Part shown: one piece after another, positions 26,765-36,358 of the stretch
How positions within the stretch are numbered: position 1 is the stretch's first letter
Layout: each line of letters begins with the position of its first letter
DNA from: Vicinamibacterales bacterium
Lineage (GTDB): Bacteria; Acidobacteriota; Vicinamibacteria; Vicinamibacterales; Fen-181
Length of the DNA stretch: 64,000 bases
Direction: 5' to 3'
Assembly: GCA_036504215.1 (NCBI GenBank)
Contig: DASXVO010000021.1
Location: forward strand, 16,428 to 80,427
The notes under the pieces: model-generated
Told to the model about the DNA's origin: nothing
Databases searched by the model: none
Seen by the model: only the letters and a program-made list of their open reading frames with translations
Made by a program: the position numbers and the translations under genes

Positions 26765-29722
26765 ATGACCCCTCGGACCGCGCTCCCGTGCTTGGTCGCT
26801 CTCGTCCTCGTGACCCTGGGACCGTCCTCACGCCAGGCCGACGCCGGGCCGCTGCCGCGCCTCTGGGTCTCGCTGCCGCGCGAGGTCGCGGTCGGCGATG
26901 TCGTTCGCGCGCTGCAGGCCGCCGGACTGCGCGACGCTCGGGTCGTCATGCCCGCGGTCCACGCGCGGGTCGGAGGGCTGCCGGCAGGAGGGGAGGCACC
27001 GGCCGACGTCCAGGCCGCTGACGTACCCGGTGCGGCCGGCGACATCCAGATCCTCGCCCGTGTCACCCTCGAGATTGGCGCGGTCCCCGGGACCGGGCGC
27101 GAGCGCGAGACGGCCGTCGAGCGCGACGTCACCGCGCTCGTCAACCGCCTGATGCTCGACCGGCCGAACCTGCACGGACTGGTCCTCGACGTTCTCGTGG
27201 GCGACGCGACGCCCGAGGTCGTGCAGTTCGCGCTCGCCGCCCTGGCAGTCAAAGCCAAGGCCGTCAGACCGGCGCTGCAGGTCGTGCTTGCGTTGGCCGC
27301 AGCCCAGTCACAACCGACAGCCGCTGGCCTCCGTGCCCGCGATGCTGCCACGACCCGGCTGCTCGCCTACGCCGACGCGGTCGTCGTCCCGGCTGTCCGC
27401 GGCAACGAGTGGGAGGCCGTCTCCACTGCCGCCGCCGGCAAACCAATCACCGTGAGGACGGCGGTCACAGCGGATGTCCCGGCCGTGGCTTCCGCCACCT
27501 TGCTGGACGTCCTCATGACTCCCGGCATCGGTCGGGCCGAGGCCGTCTGGATCGAACTGCCGACGCTGGGGTCGCTCGGTGCCCTCTGTGGAACCATGCG
27601 GTTTCTCGGGCGGACATTGAGCGGAGGCCTGGAGATGACCGCGCCGGAGCGAGCGCCCGCGGCGGTGTCAGTGGACGGCCAGCCGGCATCGCCCGCCGTC
27701 GCATTTGTCGGGAGCCGGACCGCGGATGTCGCCCTGCTGCTCAAGACCGGCGCATCACGCGAGGCCCCGCGCGCGCTGACGCTCACCGCCCCCGGCAAGC
27801 CGCCGCAGGTCACGTGCTTCGACGCGACCGATGGCAGCAGCCTGACTGCGCAGGCGACCGATTGCCGCGCGACTGCAGACTACGTGTTGCTCTTCGCGCG
27901 CGGCGAGGCTGGACACGACCGGCTGTTCGAATCGGTCAGCGTGACCGGTCGATCGGGTCTCCGCGTCGAAGAGGTAATCGCCCGCTGGCAGGCCTCGCGC
28001 GAGCGTGAGCGGCAGGCGCTCGACAACTACTCGGTGCCGGTCTTCCTCAGCATTCACTTCGAGGCAACCAACCTGACGATTGGCGTCGACGTCGCGCTCG
28101 AATTGCAGCAGTTCGTGGATCGAGGCGGCACCGAGGACTGGGTCCAGACGGGCTTTCTCGTGAACGGTGTCCGGCTGAAGAAGGGACGTGAGTTTCCGCT
28201 GCCCCAGCTGGAGCCGGAGAAAGTCGTCACGCGGCCGCTCGAGCTGCGCCTCGACGAGAAGTACATCTACCGCCTCGACGGCACCGACACGGTGAACGGG
28301 CGCGTCTGCTACGTCGTGGACATCGAGCCGTCACAGACCACTGAGGCCCTCTACGCGGGCCGCGTGTGGATCGATGGCGTCGACTTCCGGCAGGCGCGCA
28401 TCCGCCTCGAACAGCGGAACGGCAGGAACAACGTCGCCTCGCACGTCGAGACGCAGGACTTCGACCGGGTGAAGGACATACGCGAACGCGACTTCACCCT
28501 CGTCCGCGCCATCTACGCGGTCGACATCGTCAACCTGGCCGGCCGGTCCATCACGGTCGAGAAGCGGTATCGCTTCGGCGATTACACGCTCAACGCAGCC
28601 GACTTCAACAGCCGCCTCGAGACGGCGCGCGGCACCGATTCCCCGATGTTCCGCGAAACCGACGAGGGCATGCGAGCGCTTCGCAAGGACAAGGCCACCC
28701 AGACGCGCGTCGTCGAACCGTCGAGCGGCAAGCGAATCCGCGCGCTCCTCGGCGGCGTGCTCTACCAGGGCGACTACAACGTCCCCGTTCCCCTGGCCGG
28801 CCTGACGTGGGTGGATTTCGACTTCCGCGGGACGGGCAGGCAGTTGTCCGCGTTCTTCGCCGGCCCGCTGCTGACGCTCAACCTCTCGCGCCAACACAGC
28901 AAGAGCCTGCGGTGGGGGCTGGATCTCTCGCTCTCGGCCCTGCCGACGACGTTCAAGACGTACCAGCGGAGCGCGGAATTGAAGGGCCAGCGGGTTCGCC
29001 AGTTCGAGCAGAGCGTTGGCGGACTCGTGAACTGGCAGCCGAGCTCGTCGATCACGCTCTCCGCGCAGGGGCATCTCTACCACGATCTCTACGCGACAAC
29101 GAGCGATACCGATTCGATGTACCGGATTCCGGCGAGCGGTTTCTCGTTGAACGCCTACGGTGAGGCGAAATACACGCGCGGAAGCCTGAGCCTCACCGCC
29201 ACCCTGGAGGAGACGAGTCGACTCGGCTGGCAGGACTTCGGCTATGCAGACGCCAGCCACGGGCCGTTGTACTCGAACTCCACCCGCTACTCCGGGGAGG
29301 TCAGGCAGCACATCTTCGTCGGAAAGCTGACGCGTGGCGGCGTCTCGGCCGCCTACTTCGGCGGAGTGAACCTCGACCGGTTCTCGCGATTCAGCCCGGG
29401 ATTCTTCATGCGGCCCGCCGTCCATGGCCTGCCGAGCGGCGTTGACTCGTTCGACGACATCGCGGACATCAGCGCCTATTACGGGTTCAACGTGATGGAT
29501 CTGATGAAGCTCGAGGGGGCGTACAGCCATTCATGGACGCGCAACAAGGACGAGGGGACGGCCTGGCGGCAGTTCGACGGCCTCGACTTCACCATCGGCA
29601 TGGCCGGTCCGTTCGGCACGTTCGTGCAGGGCAGCGTGAGCGTTGCGCTCCGGGGAAACCTCGAGCGATACAAGTCGAGGTGGGGCACGTACCTGCTCTT
29701 TCTGAAGCCGCTCAAGAGGTGA
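26765..29722 (+). CDS. Exported outer-membrane barrel protein of unknown function
   Basis: 985 residues, signal peptide MTPRTALPCLVALVLVTLG cut near ADAGP. I recognise no named family for the whole protein. Residues about 30-300 look like an alpha/beta domain: PRLWVSLPREVAVGDVVRAL, repeated hydrophobic strands and LDVLVGDATPEVVQFAL, reminiscent of a glycosidase-like barrel, but I see no catalytic motif. Residues about 415-640 resemble the LolA/RseB-like half-barrel of outer-membrane lipoprotein-sorting proteins (DEKYIYRLDGTDTVNGRVCYVVDI, YAGRVWIDGVDFRQARIRLE). From about 660 alternating strands suggest a beta-barrel (VGGLVNWQPSSSITLSAQGH, VFGTFVQGSVSVAL). The start is supported by position, not by a clear ribosome site. 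Its 3' end is 24 bp from the convergent DUF5916 gene. Confidence 0.75.
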   Translation: MTPRTALPCLVALVLVTLGPSSRQADAGPLPRLWVSLPREVAVGDVVRALQAAGLRDARVVMPAVHARVGGLPAGGEAPADVQAADVPGAAGDIQILARVTLEIGAVPGTGRERETAVERDVTALVNRLMLDRPNLHGLVLDVLVGDATPEVVQFALAALAVKAKAVRPALQVVLALAAAQSQPTAAGLRARDAATTRLLAYADAVVVPAVRGNEWEAVSTAAAGKPITVRTAVTADVPAVASATLLDVLMTPGIGRAEAVWIELPTLGSLGALCGTMRFLGRTLSGGLEMTAPERAPAAVSVDGQPASPAVAFVGSRTADVALLLKTGASREAPRALTLTAPGKPPQVTCFDATDGSSLTAQATDCRATADYVLLFARGEAGHDRLFESVSVTGRSGLRVEEVIARWQASRERERQALDNYSVPVFLSIHFEATNLTIGVDVALELQQFVDRGGTEDWVQTGFLVNGVRLKKGREFPLPQLEPEKVVTRPLELRLDEKYIYRLDGTDTVNGRVCYVVDIEPSQTTEALYAGRVWIDGVDFRQARIRLEQRNGRNNVASHVETQDFDRVKDIRERDFTLVRAIYAVDIVNLAGRSITVEKRYRFGDYTLNAADFNSRLETARGTDSPMFRETDEGMRALRKDKATQTRVVEPSSGKRIRALLGGVLYQGDYNVPVPLAGLTWVDFDFRGTGRQLSAFFAGPLLTLNLSRQHSKSLRWGLDLSLSALPTTFKTYQRSAELKGQRVRQFEQSVGGLVNWQPSSSITLSAQGHLYHDLYATTSDTDSMYRIPASGFSLNAYGEAKYTRGSLSLTATLEETSRLGWQDFGYADASHGPLYSNSTRYSGEVRQHIFVGKLTRGGVSAAYFGGVNLDRFSRFSPGFFMRPAVHGLPSGVDSFDDIADISAYYGFNVMDLMKLEGAYSHSWTRNKDEGTAWRQFDGLDFTIGMAGPFGTFVQGSVSVALRGNLERYKSRWGTYLLFLKPLKR

Positions 29723-29746
29723 CGGGGCGTTTGTGCCGTCCCTCAC

Positions 29747-32404
29747 CTACCGTCCGAGCCAATAGGAGAACTTCACAAGGAAGACATCGTCTGGCGTCGC
29801 GTGGAAGAGGGAGCGTGTGTCGGGGCCGAGGGTGAATTCGCCGGGGCGTGCGAGGTCCTGGCGGTTCTCGGTCCAGACCACGTAGAGCGTGGAGCCGGGT
29901 CGGTACTCCCAGCGGAAGATCGCGTTCAGCCGGAGCGACTTGAAGTTGAACGACGGGTCGTCGAGGCGGAACGAGGGCGCCGGGCCCGGTCCGTCGGGAT
30001 CGACGATGAAGCGCCGTTCGCCTGGCACGGGGGTGATGGTCGTCCCCTCCTCGCCGTAGCTGCGGAAGGCGAAGGCACGAGGGCGGGTGAGCTCTTTGAA
30101 GTTCCAGTACCGTCCGGTGGACAGCAGCGGTTGCATGTAGACCTGGAGCGACACCGTCGGCTTGAAGACGATGTTCAGCCGGGTCGTCATCGACACTTCC
30201 GTCTGGTCGATGTCGGAGAAGATGTACCGCGCGCCGAAGGTGACTGGCGCGCTCGGATCGGTGACCGTGTTCACGTACTGGGCGATTGCGTGGCTCCTGT
30301 AGACGCCCGGTCCGACCGACACGTCGACGGTCGGCGTCGGCTTGACTCTCACGGAGAGCTCGACGCCATCCCCGAAGCCGCCGAATTCGTTCCAGGCGTA
30401 GTTCCCCCACAGCCCGACGGTCACCGTCTTCCGGTCGTCGCTGTTGATCGACAGGGACGTGCTGCCCCCGGCCGGCGTCCGCATGCTCGGACCGCCGCGG
30501 GTGAGCCGGTCGTCCAACGTCGAGCGGTGGTAGCCGAACTGGCTCACCAGGCCCCAGTAGTTCTTGAACGTCACGCTTCCGGCGGAGTAGACACCGTCCT
30601 CCTGAAGTTCGCGATTGAAGTTCCAGTTCCAGTACTTGCCGATCCAGAACATGCGGCTGCGCGACAGTCGGTCGGGGGTCGGCTTGCGCAACAGGAACAC
30701 GCCGTGCCCTCCCGCAACGTCACCCTGCGTGTGGAACCCGAGGTCGTTCGACTCGAACCCCGGGCTGACGCCCCAGAGCGCGGCGTTCACCGTCCAAGTG
30801 CCGCTGTTGCGATTCAGATTCACCCGGCCGGACCAGCCGGACAGCGATGTGCTGTTCGGATTGAGCCGAACCTGCGGCGCGTCGGGCCGCTGGTAGTAGC
30901 GTTGCGGCGCGCGCTGGAGACGGAGAATCGCCGCCTGGCTGCCGCTGACTTCGCTGCCGCTGATGCCGCCGGTCACGACCCAGGCGCGCTTGGCGTCGAG
31001 GAACACGTATCCGTCGCCGCCCGCGACGTAGGCGCGGTTCACCAGCAGGTCGCCCAGCGACTGGGTTCGCAATCGCCGCTCGACGCTCGTCACGAGGAAG
31101 CCGTAGCCCATTCGGGGCTGGTCGCGCTTCACGCGCGCAACCAGGTAGTTGGTTGGCGGTTCCACCTCCTCGTTCCGTTCCAGGCGCCCGTCGGACAGGC
31201 GAGCCGACTCGGGGGCCGTGAACGCGTCCAGCAGGCCGATGCTCCAGCCGGTCGTCGTCTTCCCGGTGAGCTTCCCTGCGCCGACGATCGTCGTCGTGCC
31301 CGGTTGATCGACGAAGTCGCCCCCGGCGGAGCCCTGAGGGGCGCGGCCAATCCGCCTCGAGTAGAACAACGTCGGCTCCGAGTTGTTGAAGCCGAAGAAC
31401 GAGTTCGCCCCACCGCGACCGAAGTTCGAGAAGGTCTGCGCGCCTTCGATGAAGAACGGACGCTTCTCCTCGTAGAACGTCTCGAACGCCGTCAGGTTGA
31501 CCACCGCCGGATCCACCTCGACCTGGCCGAAGTCTGGATTGACCGTGGCGTCGAGCGTCGCGTTGCTCGTCAGGCCCCATTTCAGATCGACGCCCGCGCC
31601 ACCGGCGAGCCGCGATCCGTCGTTGAACGGGTCGCCGCCCTTCGGCGGCGTGATGAACTCGCCGCGGCTCGTCGCGTACGGCAGCCACTCGACGTGGCGA
31701 GACGTGGGAATCCCATCGAGGCCGGTCAGGTGCGCCATCCGCGACGCGAGGCCGTTCTCTTTCTTCGGCACGAGCACCAGCCAGGAGTACTCGTTCTTCC
31801 TCTGGACGAATCGCTGGACGTTGATGCCCCAGGTCAGCGACGGTGCCGCGGAGTAGCGCAGTTGCGAGAACGGGATCCTGAACTCAGCCATCCACCCGGT
31901 GTCGTCCATCGACACGGCGGAACTCCACACCGCGTCCCACGACTCGGCTCGGCCGGTGTCGTTGTAGATGACGGCGTCGTATTGCCCGCCGGCCGCACTC
32001 GAGGCGAACTCGAACCCGGTGAAGTGATCGTGCCGGGGATCCAGGCAGACCATCACCCAGTCGGCGTCGGGGACGGTGTCACGGCGGGCGAGACGACGGG
32101 TGATCCGGGAAGGGCTCGAGTCGAACAGGTGGAGGCCGACGTAGAGCGCACGGTCGTCGTAGAGCACGCGGACCTCGGTGCGCTCGGTCGCCGGCTTTCC
32201 TTCATCGGGATCGCGCTGGAGAAAGCCGCCGACCAAGGGCGCCGTCTTCCAGGCCTCTTCGGAGAGGCGGCCGTCGATCGTGATGCCCGTCGCACGAACG
32301 GCGCGGACCTCCGGGAGTGGCGGGACCTGCGTGGATGCGGCACCGATGGTGGCCCGCGCCACGCCGATACCGATCACGACGAAAACAGACGCGGTGCGGA
32401 TCAT
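29747..32404 (-). CDS. DUF5916 outer-membrane protein with CBM9-like N-terminal domain
   Basis: 885 residues with an N-terminal hydrophobic signal (MIRTASVFVVIGIGVARATIG). Residues about 35-230 are the CBM9-like/DOMON-type sandwich typical of this family (ITIDGRLSEEAWKTAPLVGGF, VRVLYDDRALYVGLHLFD, GWMAEFRIPFSQLRY). The rest is the DUF5916 region, predicted as a beta-barrel (FIEGAQTFSNFGRGG, FRWEYRPGSTLYVVWTENR), ending KFSYWLGR. Members are abundant in Bacteroidota and Acidobacteriota and their biochemical role is not established; ligand capture at the outer membrane is often supposed. It is convergent with the preceding gene and appears to be transcribed alone. Confidence 0.9.
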   Translation of the reverse strand: MIRTASVFVVIGIGVARATIGAASTQVPPLPEVRAVRATGITIDGRLSEEAWKTAPLVGGFLQRDPDEGKPATERTEVRVLYDDRALYVGLHLFDSSPSRITRRLARRDTVPDADWVMVCLDPRHDHFTGFEFASSAAGGQYDAVIYNDTGRAESWDAVWSSAVSMDDTGWMAEFRIPFSQLRYSAAPSLTWGINVQRFVQRKNEYSWLVLVPKKENGLASRMAHLTGLDGIPTSRHVEWLPYATSRGEFITPPKGGDPFNDGSRLAGGAGVDLKWGLTSNATLDATVNPDFGQVEVDPAVVNLTAFETFYEEKRPFFIEGAQTFSNFGRGGANSFFGFNNSEPTLFYSRRIGRAPQGSAGGDFVDQPGTTTIVGAGKLTGKTTTGWSIGLLDAFTAPESARLSDGRLERNEEVEPPTNYLVARVKRDQPRMGYGFLVTSVERRLRTQSLGDLLVNRAYVAGGDGYVFLDAKRAWVVTGGISGSEVSGSQAAILRLQRAPQRYYQRPDAPQVRLNPNSTSLSGWSGRVNLNRNSGTWTVNAALWGVSPGFESNDLGFHTQGDVAGGHGVFLLRKPTPDRLSRSRMFWIGKYWNWNFNRELQEDGVYSAGSVTFKNYWGLVSQFGYHRSTLDDRLTRGGPSMRTPAGGSTSLSINSDDRKTVTVGLWGNYAWNEFGGFGDGVELSVRVKPTPTVDVSVGPGVYRSHAIAQYVNTVTDPSAPVTFGARYIFSDIDQTEVSMTTRLNIVFKPTVSLQVYMQPLLSTGRYWNFKELTRPRAFAFRSYGEEGTTITPVPGERRFIVDPDGPGPAPSFRLDDPSFNFKSLRLNAIFRWEYRPGSTLYVVWTENRQDLARPGEFTLGPDTRSLFHATPDDVFLVKFSYWLGR

Positions 32405-32563
32405 TCGGGATCTTTAGACGTGGGGGACCGTTGCTCGGTTGGACACCGGAGCCTGGGAAAGGCTCCATCGGGTGGTCGTGGGGGCTGGTCTGCTATCGAT
32501 GGGGGCGGGCCGTCGGCCAGCGGGGGTGTGACTCCGTGTCCGCCCAGCTTGGACTGCGCCCGC

Positions 32564-32827
32564 TCACGCTCGGCGCGCCGAGAGCTCGGCGACGCGACGT
32601 TCGATCTCGGCCATGGCCTGTGCGAGCTGCTCGCGCCGGACCGGGTGTGACGTGGCGTTCGATTGGCGCTCGAGCTCGGTATGCGCGAGCCGGAGCGATT
32701 CGAGCTTCTGCTCGCGCTCGGGATCCGTCACGACCCGGCGGCGCCCGTTGCGGCGCTGCTCCAGTTCGTCCAAACGATCCTGGATGCGCGCCTGAGCATC
32801 CACCAATCCTTCCGCGCCGTCCCCCAT
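32564..32827 (-). CDS. Small coiled-coil protein of unknown function
   Basis: 87 residues, almost entirely charged and heptad-like (ARIQDRLDELEQRRNGRRRVV, EQLAQAMAEIERRVAELSARR), so a coiled coil is likely. There is no signal peptide, membrane segment or recognised domain. AGAGGAG lies three to four bases before the ATG at 32827, and an extended -10 (TGCTATACT) lies 48 bp upstream; both support a real gene in spite of its size. No operon partner is evident: the DUF5916 gene begins 160 bp downstream. Confidence 0.7.
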   Translation of the reverse strand: MGDGAEGLVDAQARIQDRLDELEQRRNGRRRVVTDPEREQKLESLRLAHTELERQSNATSHPVRREQLAQAMAEIERRVAELSARRA

Positions 32828-32874
32828 AATCTCCTCTCAGCCCCGCCACCGTACCCGTCATCGACCAGAATCTC

Positions 32875-32883
32875 AGTATAGCA
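32875..32883 (-). promoter_or_regulatory. Extended -10 promoter for the 87-residue protein
   Basis: On the minus strand TGCTATACT: a TGn extension and TATACT (five of six). No good -35. It lies 48 bp before the ATG at 32827. Confidence 0.45.
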
Positions 32884-33022
32884 TCGCCTTCGTTCCCGTC
32901 TCCGCGCGATCACCTTCGGAAGGACGGGCTTTCCGAACCGGGTCGCCAAGCCGGAGCCGACGCCCTCGGCTGGGTGCAGCAAGTTGTGACGTCAGAAGCG
33001 GGAAGGATGTTCCGCGCGGACC

Positions 33023-33748
33023 TCAGCCTCGCGCGATCGACACGGCGAGCAGCAAGTCGTAGTAGGTCGTCTTGAGGCGGTCGGCGCCGTGGGCGATCGC
33101 CGTGCGGTCTTTCGCGGCGAGCGCCTTTGCCATCTGCGCGAGCGCCGCACTCGCCTGGGCCGCCGCCGCCTTCCACGTGGCGGACGCGGCAATCGGACCG
33201 GCGAGGCCCTGAGCCGCGCGCCAGGCCTGCAGTGCGGACTGCAGATCCTCGTTGATGTCGTCGAAATCCCTTCCTGTAAGACGGATCTCGTTGCGGCCCA
33301 CGACGTGCCCGGCGACACGCTCGACGGCTTCGTGATAGTCGGAGAGATGATCGTCGAACGTCGCCAGCTGGTGGCGTTCCCGAACCTCACGGAGCACCTG
33401 GCGCACCTCTTCGAGGTCCGCGTGCGCACCCGACATGTCCCGGCGGCGCGCCGCGGCGCGGGCCTCCGCGATGAGCGTCGTCACACGATCGACCGCCACG
33501 GGCCATTCCGGGTCCTGGCCGATCTCGGCGGGCGGAGTCGTGCGGACCTCGCGTGAGGCGCTCGCCCACCGAGACGCGAACAGGATGAGCTGACGGTTGG
33601 TGGCGTCGATGTTGCCCCGGGAGCTGGCAACGAGCGCCGCGTAGTACGGGCCGAGCGCGTGCTCGATCACACCGTTGGCATCGGCCGCCAGTGCGGGCGA
33701 GGCACTCAGCAGGACCGTCAGCGCGCAGAGGAGGCTCCTGGATCGCAT
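33023..33748 (-). CDS. Exported helical protein of unknown function
   Basis: 241 residues from the ATG at 33748; a further in-frame ATG lies 10 codons upstream, but the signal peptide (MRSRSLLCALTVLLSASPALA, cut near LAADA) begins here. The mature part is Ala-rich and predicted to be helical, with regularly placed His and Arg (HADLEEVRQVLREVRERHQ, DHLSDYHEAVERVAGHVVG). A His-rich four-helix arrangement is suggested, but I see no CxxCH or other cofactor motif. I do not recognise a family. It lies between the coiled-coil protein and malic enzyme; 52 bp separate it from the malic enzyme stop. Confidence 0.75.
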   Translation of the reverse strand: MRSRSLLCALTVLLSASPALAADANGVIEHALGPYYAALVASSRGNIDATNRQLILFASRWASASREVRTTPPAEIGQDPEWPVAVDRVTTLIAEARAAARRRDMSGAHADLEEVRQVLREVRERHQLATFDDHLSDYHEAVERVAGHVVGRNEIRLTGRDFDDINEDLQSALQAWRAAQGLAGPIAASATWKAAAAQASAALAQMAKALAAKDRTAIAHGADRLKTTYYDLLLAVSIARG

Positions 33749-33800
33749 GGTCCACGTCCGAGAGGAAACCTGAAACAAACGGAGATGCCCGCTCCTTCTT

Positions 33801-35258
33801 CTACTTCGTCACGAGCGCGACCGCCTTGTCAATCGCGTCCTGCAGCATCGAGGGATCCGGGGCATCGATGAACTTCTCGCGCATCAGCAGATCGATGATC
33901 GCGCGAGCCTCCTTGATGTCGGCGAGCGTCCCGTTGTAGACCGCCTCGCGGGTCGGGGTGATGCGCGCCACCCCGTTGGCGATCGCCGTCATCGCGACGT
34001 CGGCCGCTTCCTCGGCAAACATCTCGGTCTCGTCCATCGTCGGCATGATGTAGTCGGGGCTGAGGCCCTTCTTCTGCGCGAAGTTGGCGACCGAGTACGC
34101 CGCGGCGATCGCCATCTCGTCGGTGATCTTCCGCGCACGGACGAGCAGCGCCCCCTTGAGGATCCCCGGGAAGCCCATCGAGTTGTTGACCTGGTTGGGG
34201 AAGTCGCCGCGGCCGGTGGCCACGATGTACGCGCCGGCCTCCTTCGCCGCATACGGGTAAATCTCAGGCACCGGGTTGGCGCACGCGAAGACGATCGGCT
34301 TGGCCGCCATCTGGCGGATCCACGCCGGCTTCACGGTGTCCGGGCCCGGCTTGCTCAGCGCGATCAGGACATCCGCGCCCTTGAGCGCCTCTTCGATGTC
34401 GTTCACGCGGCCGGGATTCGTCTTCTCGCACAGTTCCCACTTCCGGTAGAACGCGGCGTCCGCCTTCACGTCGTCGCGCCCCTTGTGCAGGCCGCCCTTG
34501 GTGTCGAAGAGGATCATCTTCTCCGGATCGCCGCCAGCCATCAGGATCAGCCGCGCAATCGTCGTGTTCGACGCGCCCGCGCCGTAGTTCACGATGCGAA
34601 CCTTGCCGATGTCCTTGTTGACGATCCGCAATGCGTTGATCAGGCCGGCCAGCGTCACGCTGCCGGTTCCCTGCGCGTCGTCGTGCCACACCGGGATGTC
34701 GCACTCCTCTCGGAGGGTGTCGAGCACCTTGTAGCAGTTCGGCTGCGAGATGTCTTCGAGGTTCACCGCGCCGAAGCTCGGCTCCAGCATCTTCACGAAC
34801 TCGATGATCTTGTCCGGGTCGTGCTTGCCGGCCTTGTTGTAGCTGTTGACGCACAGCGCCACGCCGTCCACGCCGCCCAGGTACTTCATCAGGAAGGCCT
34901 TGCCCTCCATCACTCCGAGCCCACCAGACGGCGAGCAGTCGCCGTCGCCCAGCACCCGCGTCGAATCGGAGACGACCGCCACCAGGTTGCCCCGATTCGA
35001 CAGCTCGAACGAGGTGTCGTGGTTGTCGCGAATGGTCGTGGAGATCGCCGAGACGCCCGGCGTGTACCAGACGTTGAACCAGTTGAAGCCATAGATGCCG
35101 GCCTTCGGCATCGTCACCATCTTGCCACCGTAGAAACGATGCGCCGACAGCGACAGCTCCTTGAGGAAGGCCGTCTTCGCCTTCGCCAGTTGCTCCTGGG
35201 TGAAGGTCGGCGGGAACAACTCGTTCAGTTTCGAGAGCGTCAGGTCGATCGTCTTCAT
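33801..35258 (-). CDS. NAD(P)-dependent malic enzyme (oxaloacetate-decarboxylating malate dehydrogenase)
   Basis: 485 residues. Oxidatively decarboxylates malate to pyruvate and CO2 in the cytoplasm. Visible hallmarks: the substrate-binding N-terminal region GFNWFNVWYTPGVS, the metal/substrate loop HDDAQGTGSV, the Rossmann glycine motif NYGAGASNTTIA, and GRGDFPNQVNNSMGFPG of malic enzymes. It lacks the C-terminal phosphotransacetylase-like domain of MaeB-type enzymes, so it is the short form. The ATG at 35258 has CGGAGA seven bases upstream. An in-frame extension to 35333 looks like non-coding sequence. Cofactor preference (NAD or NADP) cannot be settled by eye. Confidence 0.94.
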   Translation of the reverse strand: MKTIDLTLSKLNELFPPTFTQEQLAKAKTAFLKELSLSAHRFYGGKMVTMPKAGIYGFNWFNVWYTPGVSAISTTIRDNHDTSFELSNRGNLVAVVSDSTRVLGDGDCSPSGGLGVMEGKAFLMKYLGGVDGVALCVNSYNKAGKHDPDKIIEFVKMLEPSFGAVNLEDISQPNCYKVLDTLREECDIPVWHDDAQGTGSVTLAGLINALRIVNKDIGKVRIVNYGAGASNTTIARLILMAGGDPEKMILFDTKGGLHKGRDDVKADAAFYRKWELCEKTNPGRVNDIEEALKGADVLIALSKPGPDTVKPAWIRQMAAKPIVFACANPVPEIYPYAAKEAGAYIVATGRGDFPNQVNNSMGFPGILKGALLVRARKITDEMAIAAAYSVANFAQKKGLSPDYIMPTMDETEMFAEEAADVAMTAIANGVARITPTREAVYNGTLADIKEARAIIDLLMREKFIDAPDPSMLQDAIDKAVALVTK

Positions 35259-35470
35259 CGTGGTCTCCGGGAAATCAGGTGAATGGCGCATGAACGGGAT
35301 AACTCGGCGGAGAATAGCACATCGGCGCCGCACAACACACCGTTCGGCGTGAGCCAGTGCCCGCAGGTCCTTCGGGGCCTCGGCGAACCAACGCCAGCTC
35401 AGCCGATGTGTAAATGAGGCGCTGGTTGGGTCAATGATTGGTCAGTCGCCAGACGGTGTCAACCGGCACA

Positions 35471-36358
35471 TCACACGGACGGGCGGGGCGGGCGCCTGAT
35501 GATACCTTTCAGGTCGTCCCGGCGGCGGCCGGCCAGCACGAACGTTCGGAGGGAGAGACTGCCATACCGGAATCCCTCGTAGATGTCGTACAGCCGATCG
35601 CCGGTCGCCGCAGCGCCGACGACGAACAGGAGCGGCTCGAAGTGCTCGGGCGTCGGCACCGATTCGAGCGCATGCGGCGCGCGGCGCCGATACGCCGTCA
35701 ACGCGGCCACATCGAGCCGGCCCGCCTGGTCGCGCGCCCACTCATCGAAGCCAAGCGCCCACGGATCCGGCACTTCGGTCTCGACGCTGAACCGCAGGCG
35801 ATGGAGATTGTGGACCATGCCCCCGCTGCCGACGAGGAGAATGCCGCGTTCGCGCAGCGGTGTCAGACATCGGCCCATCTGGACGATCTCGTCGGGTTCC
35901 GCCGGCACCGGCAGGGACACCTGCACCACCGGGACGCGGGCGCTGGGGTACGCGATCGACACCGGCATCCAGGCGCCGTGGTCGAGGCCGCGGGTCTCGT
36001 CGGGCACGGCCTTGATCCCGGCCCGCTCGAACAGCGCCAACACCTCGTCGGCGAGCGTGACGCTTCCCGGGCAGGGATAGACGACCCGCTCGATCCTCGC
36101 CGGCATGCCGGTGAAGTCGTAGAGCAACTCGGGCCGCGGGTTGCGGGTGACACGGATCGGATGGAGCGACTCCCAGTGCGCCGAGACCACGACGATGCCA
36201 TCCACGCGGCCCTGTGTGCACGCAAATCGGCGCAGGGCGTTGCCGTAGTCGTCGTCGAACAGTGTATTCGGGGCCCCGTGCGAGACGAACATGGCGGGCA
36301 CGCGGCCAGTCGGAGACCGCCGACGCTCGGGTCCCGGATAGGCCTGGGTGTCCGTCAT
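35471..36358 (-). CDS. ygiD: LigB/YgiD-type extradiol dioxygenase (4,5-DOPA dioxygenase family)
   Basis: 295 residues, about 30 longer than Escherichia coli YgiD owing to a polar N-terminal extension. Metal-site hallmarks of class III extradiol dioxygenases of the DODA branch are present: VSHGAPN, VSAHWES, GLDHGAWMP and PTPEHFEPLL. E. coli YgiD cleaves L-DOPA to muscaflavin/betalamic-acid-type products; the natural substrate here is unknown. The ATG (36358) overlaps the TGA of the upstream hybrid histidine kinase by 4 bases (ATGA), which implies translational coupling. An unexpected pairing of a dioxygenase with a sensor kinase. Confidence 0.9.
   Translation of the reverse strand: MTDTQAYPGPERRRSPTGRVPAMFVSHGAPNTLFDDDYGNALRRFACTQGRVDGIVVVSAHWESLHPIRVTRNPRPELLYDFTGMPARIERVVYPCPGSVTLADEVLALFERAGIKAVPDETRGLDHGAWMPVSIAYPSARVPVVQVSLPVPAEPDEIVQMGRCLTPLRERGILLVGSGGMVHNLHRLRFSVETEVPDPWALGFDEWARDQAGRLDVAALTAYRRRAPHALESVPTPEHFEPLLFVVGAAATGDRLYDIYEGFRYGSLSLRTFVLAGRRRDDLKGIIRRPPRPSV

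Noticed and set aside
23254..27351. A 1,365-codon open frame on the minus strand opposite the TonB receptor
   Set aside because: High-GC codon bias opens antisense frames. The product is Arg/Ala/Val-rich without domains, while the plus strand encodes a clear receptor.
35318..35411. Inverted 8-bp pair ACATCGGC / GCCGATGT upstream of malic enzyme
   Set aside because: The arms are about 80 bp apart with no supporting structure; likely chance in high-GC DNA.
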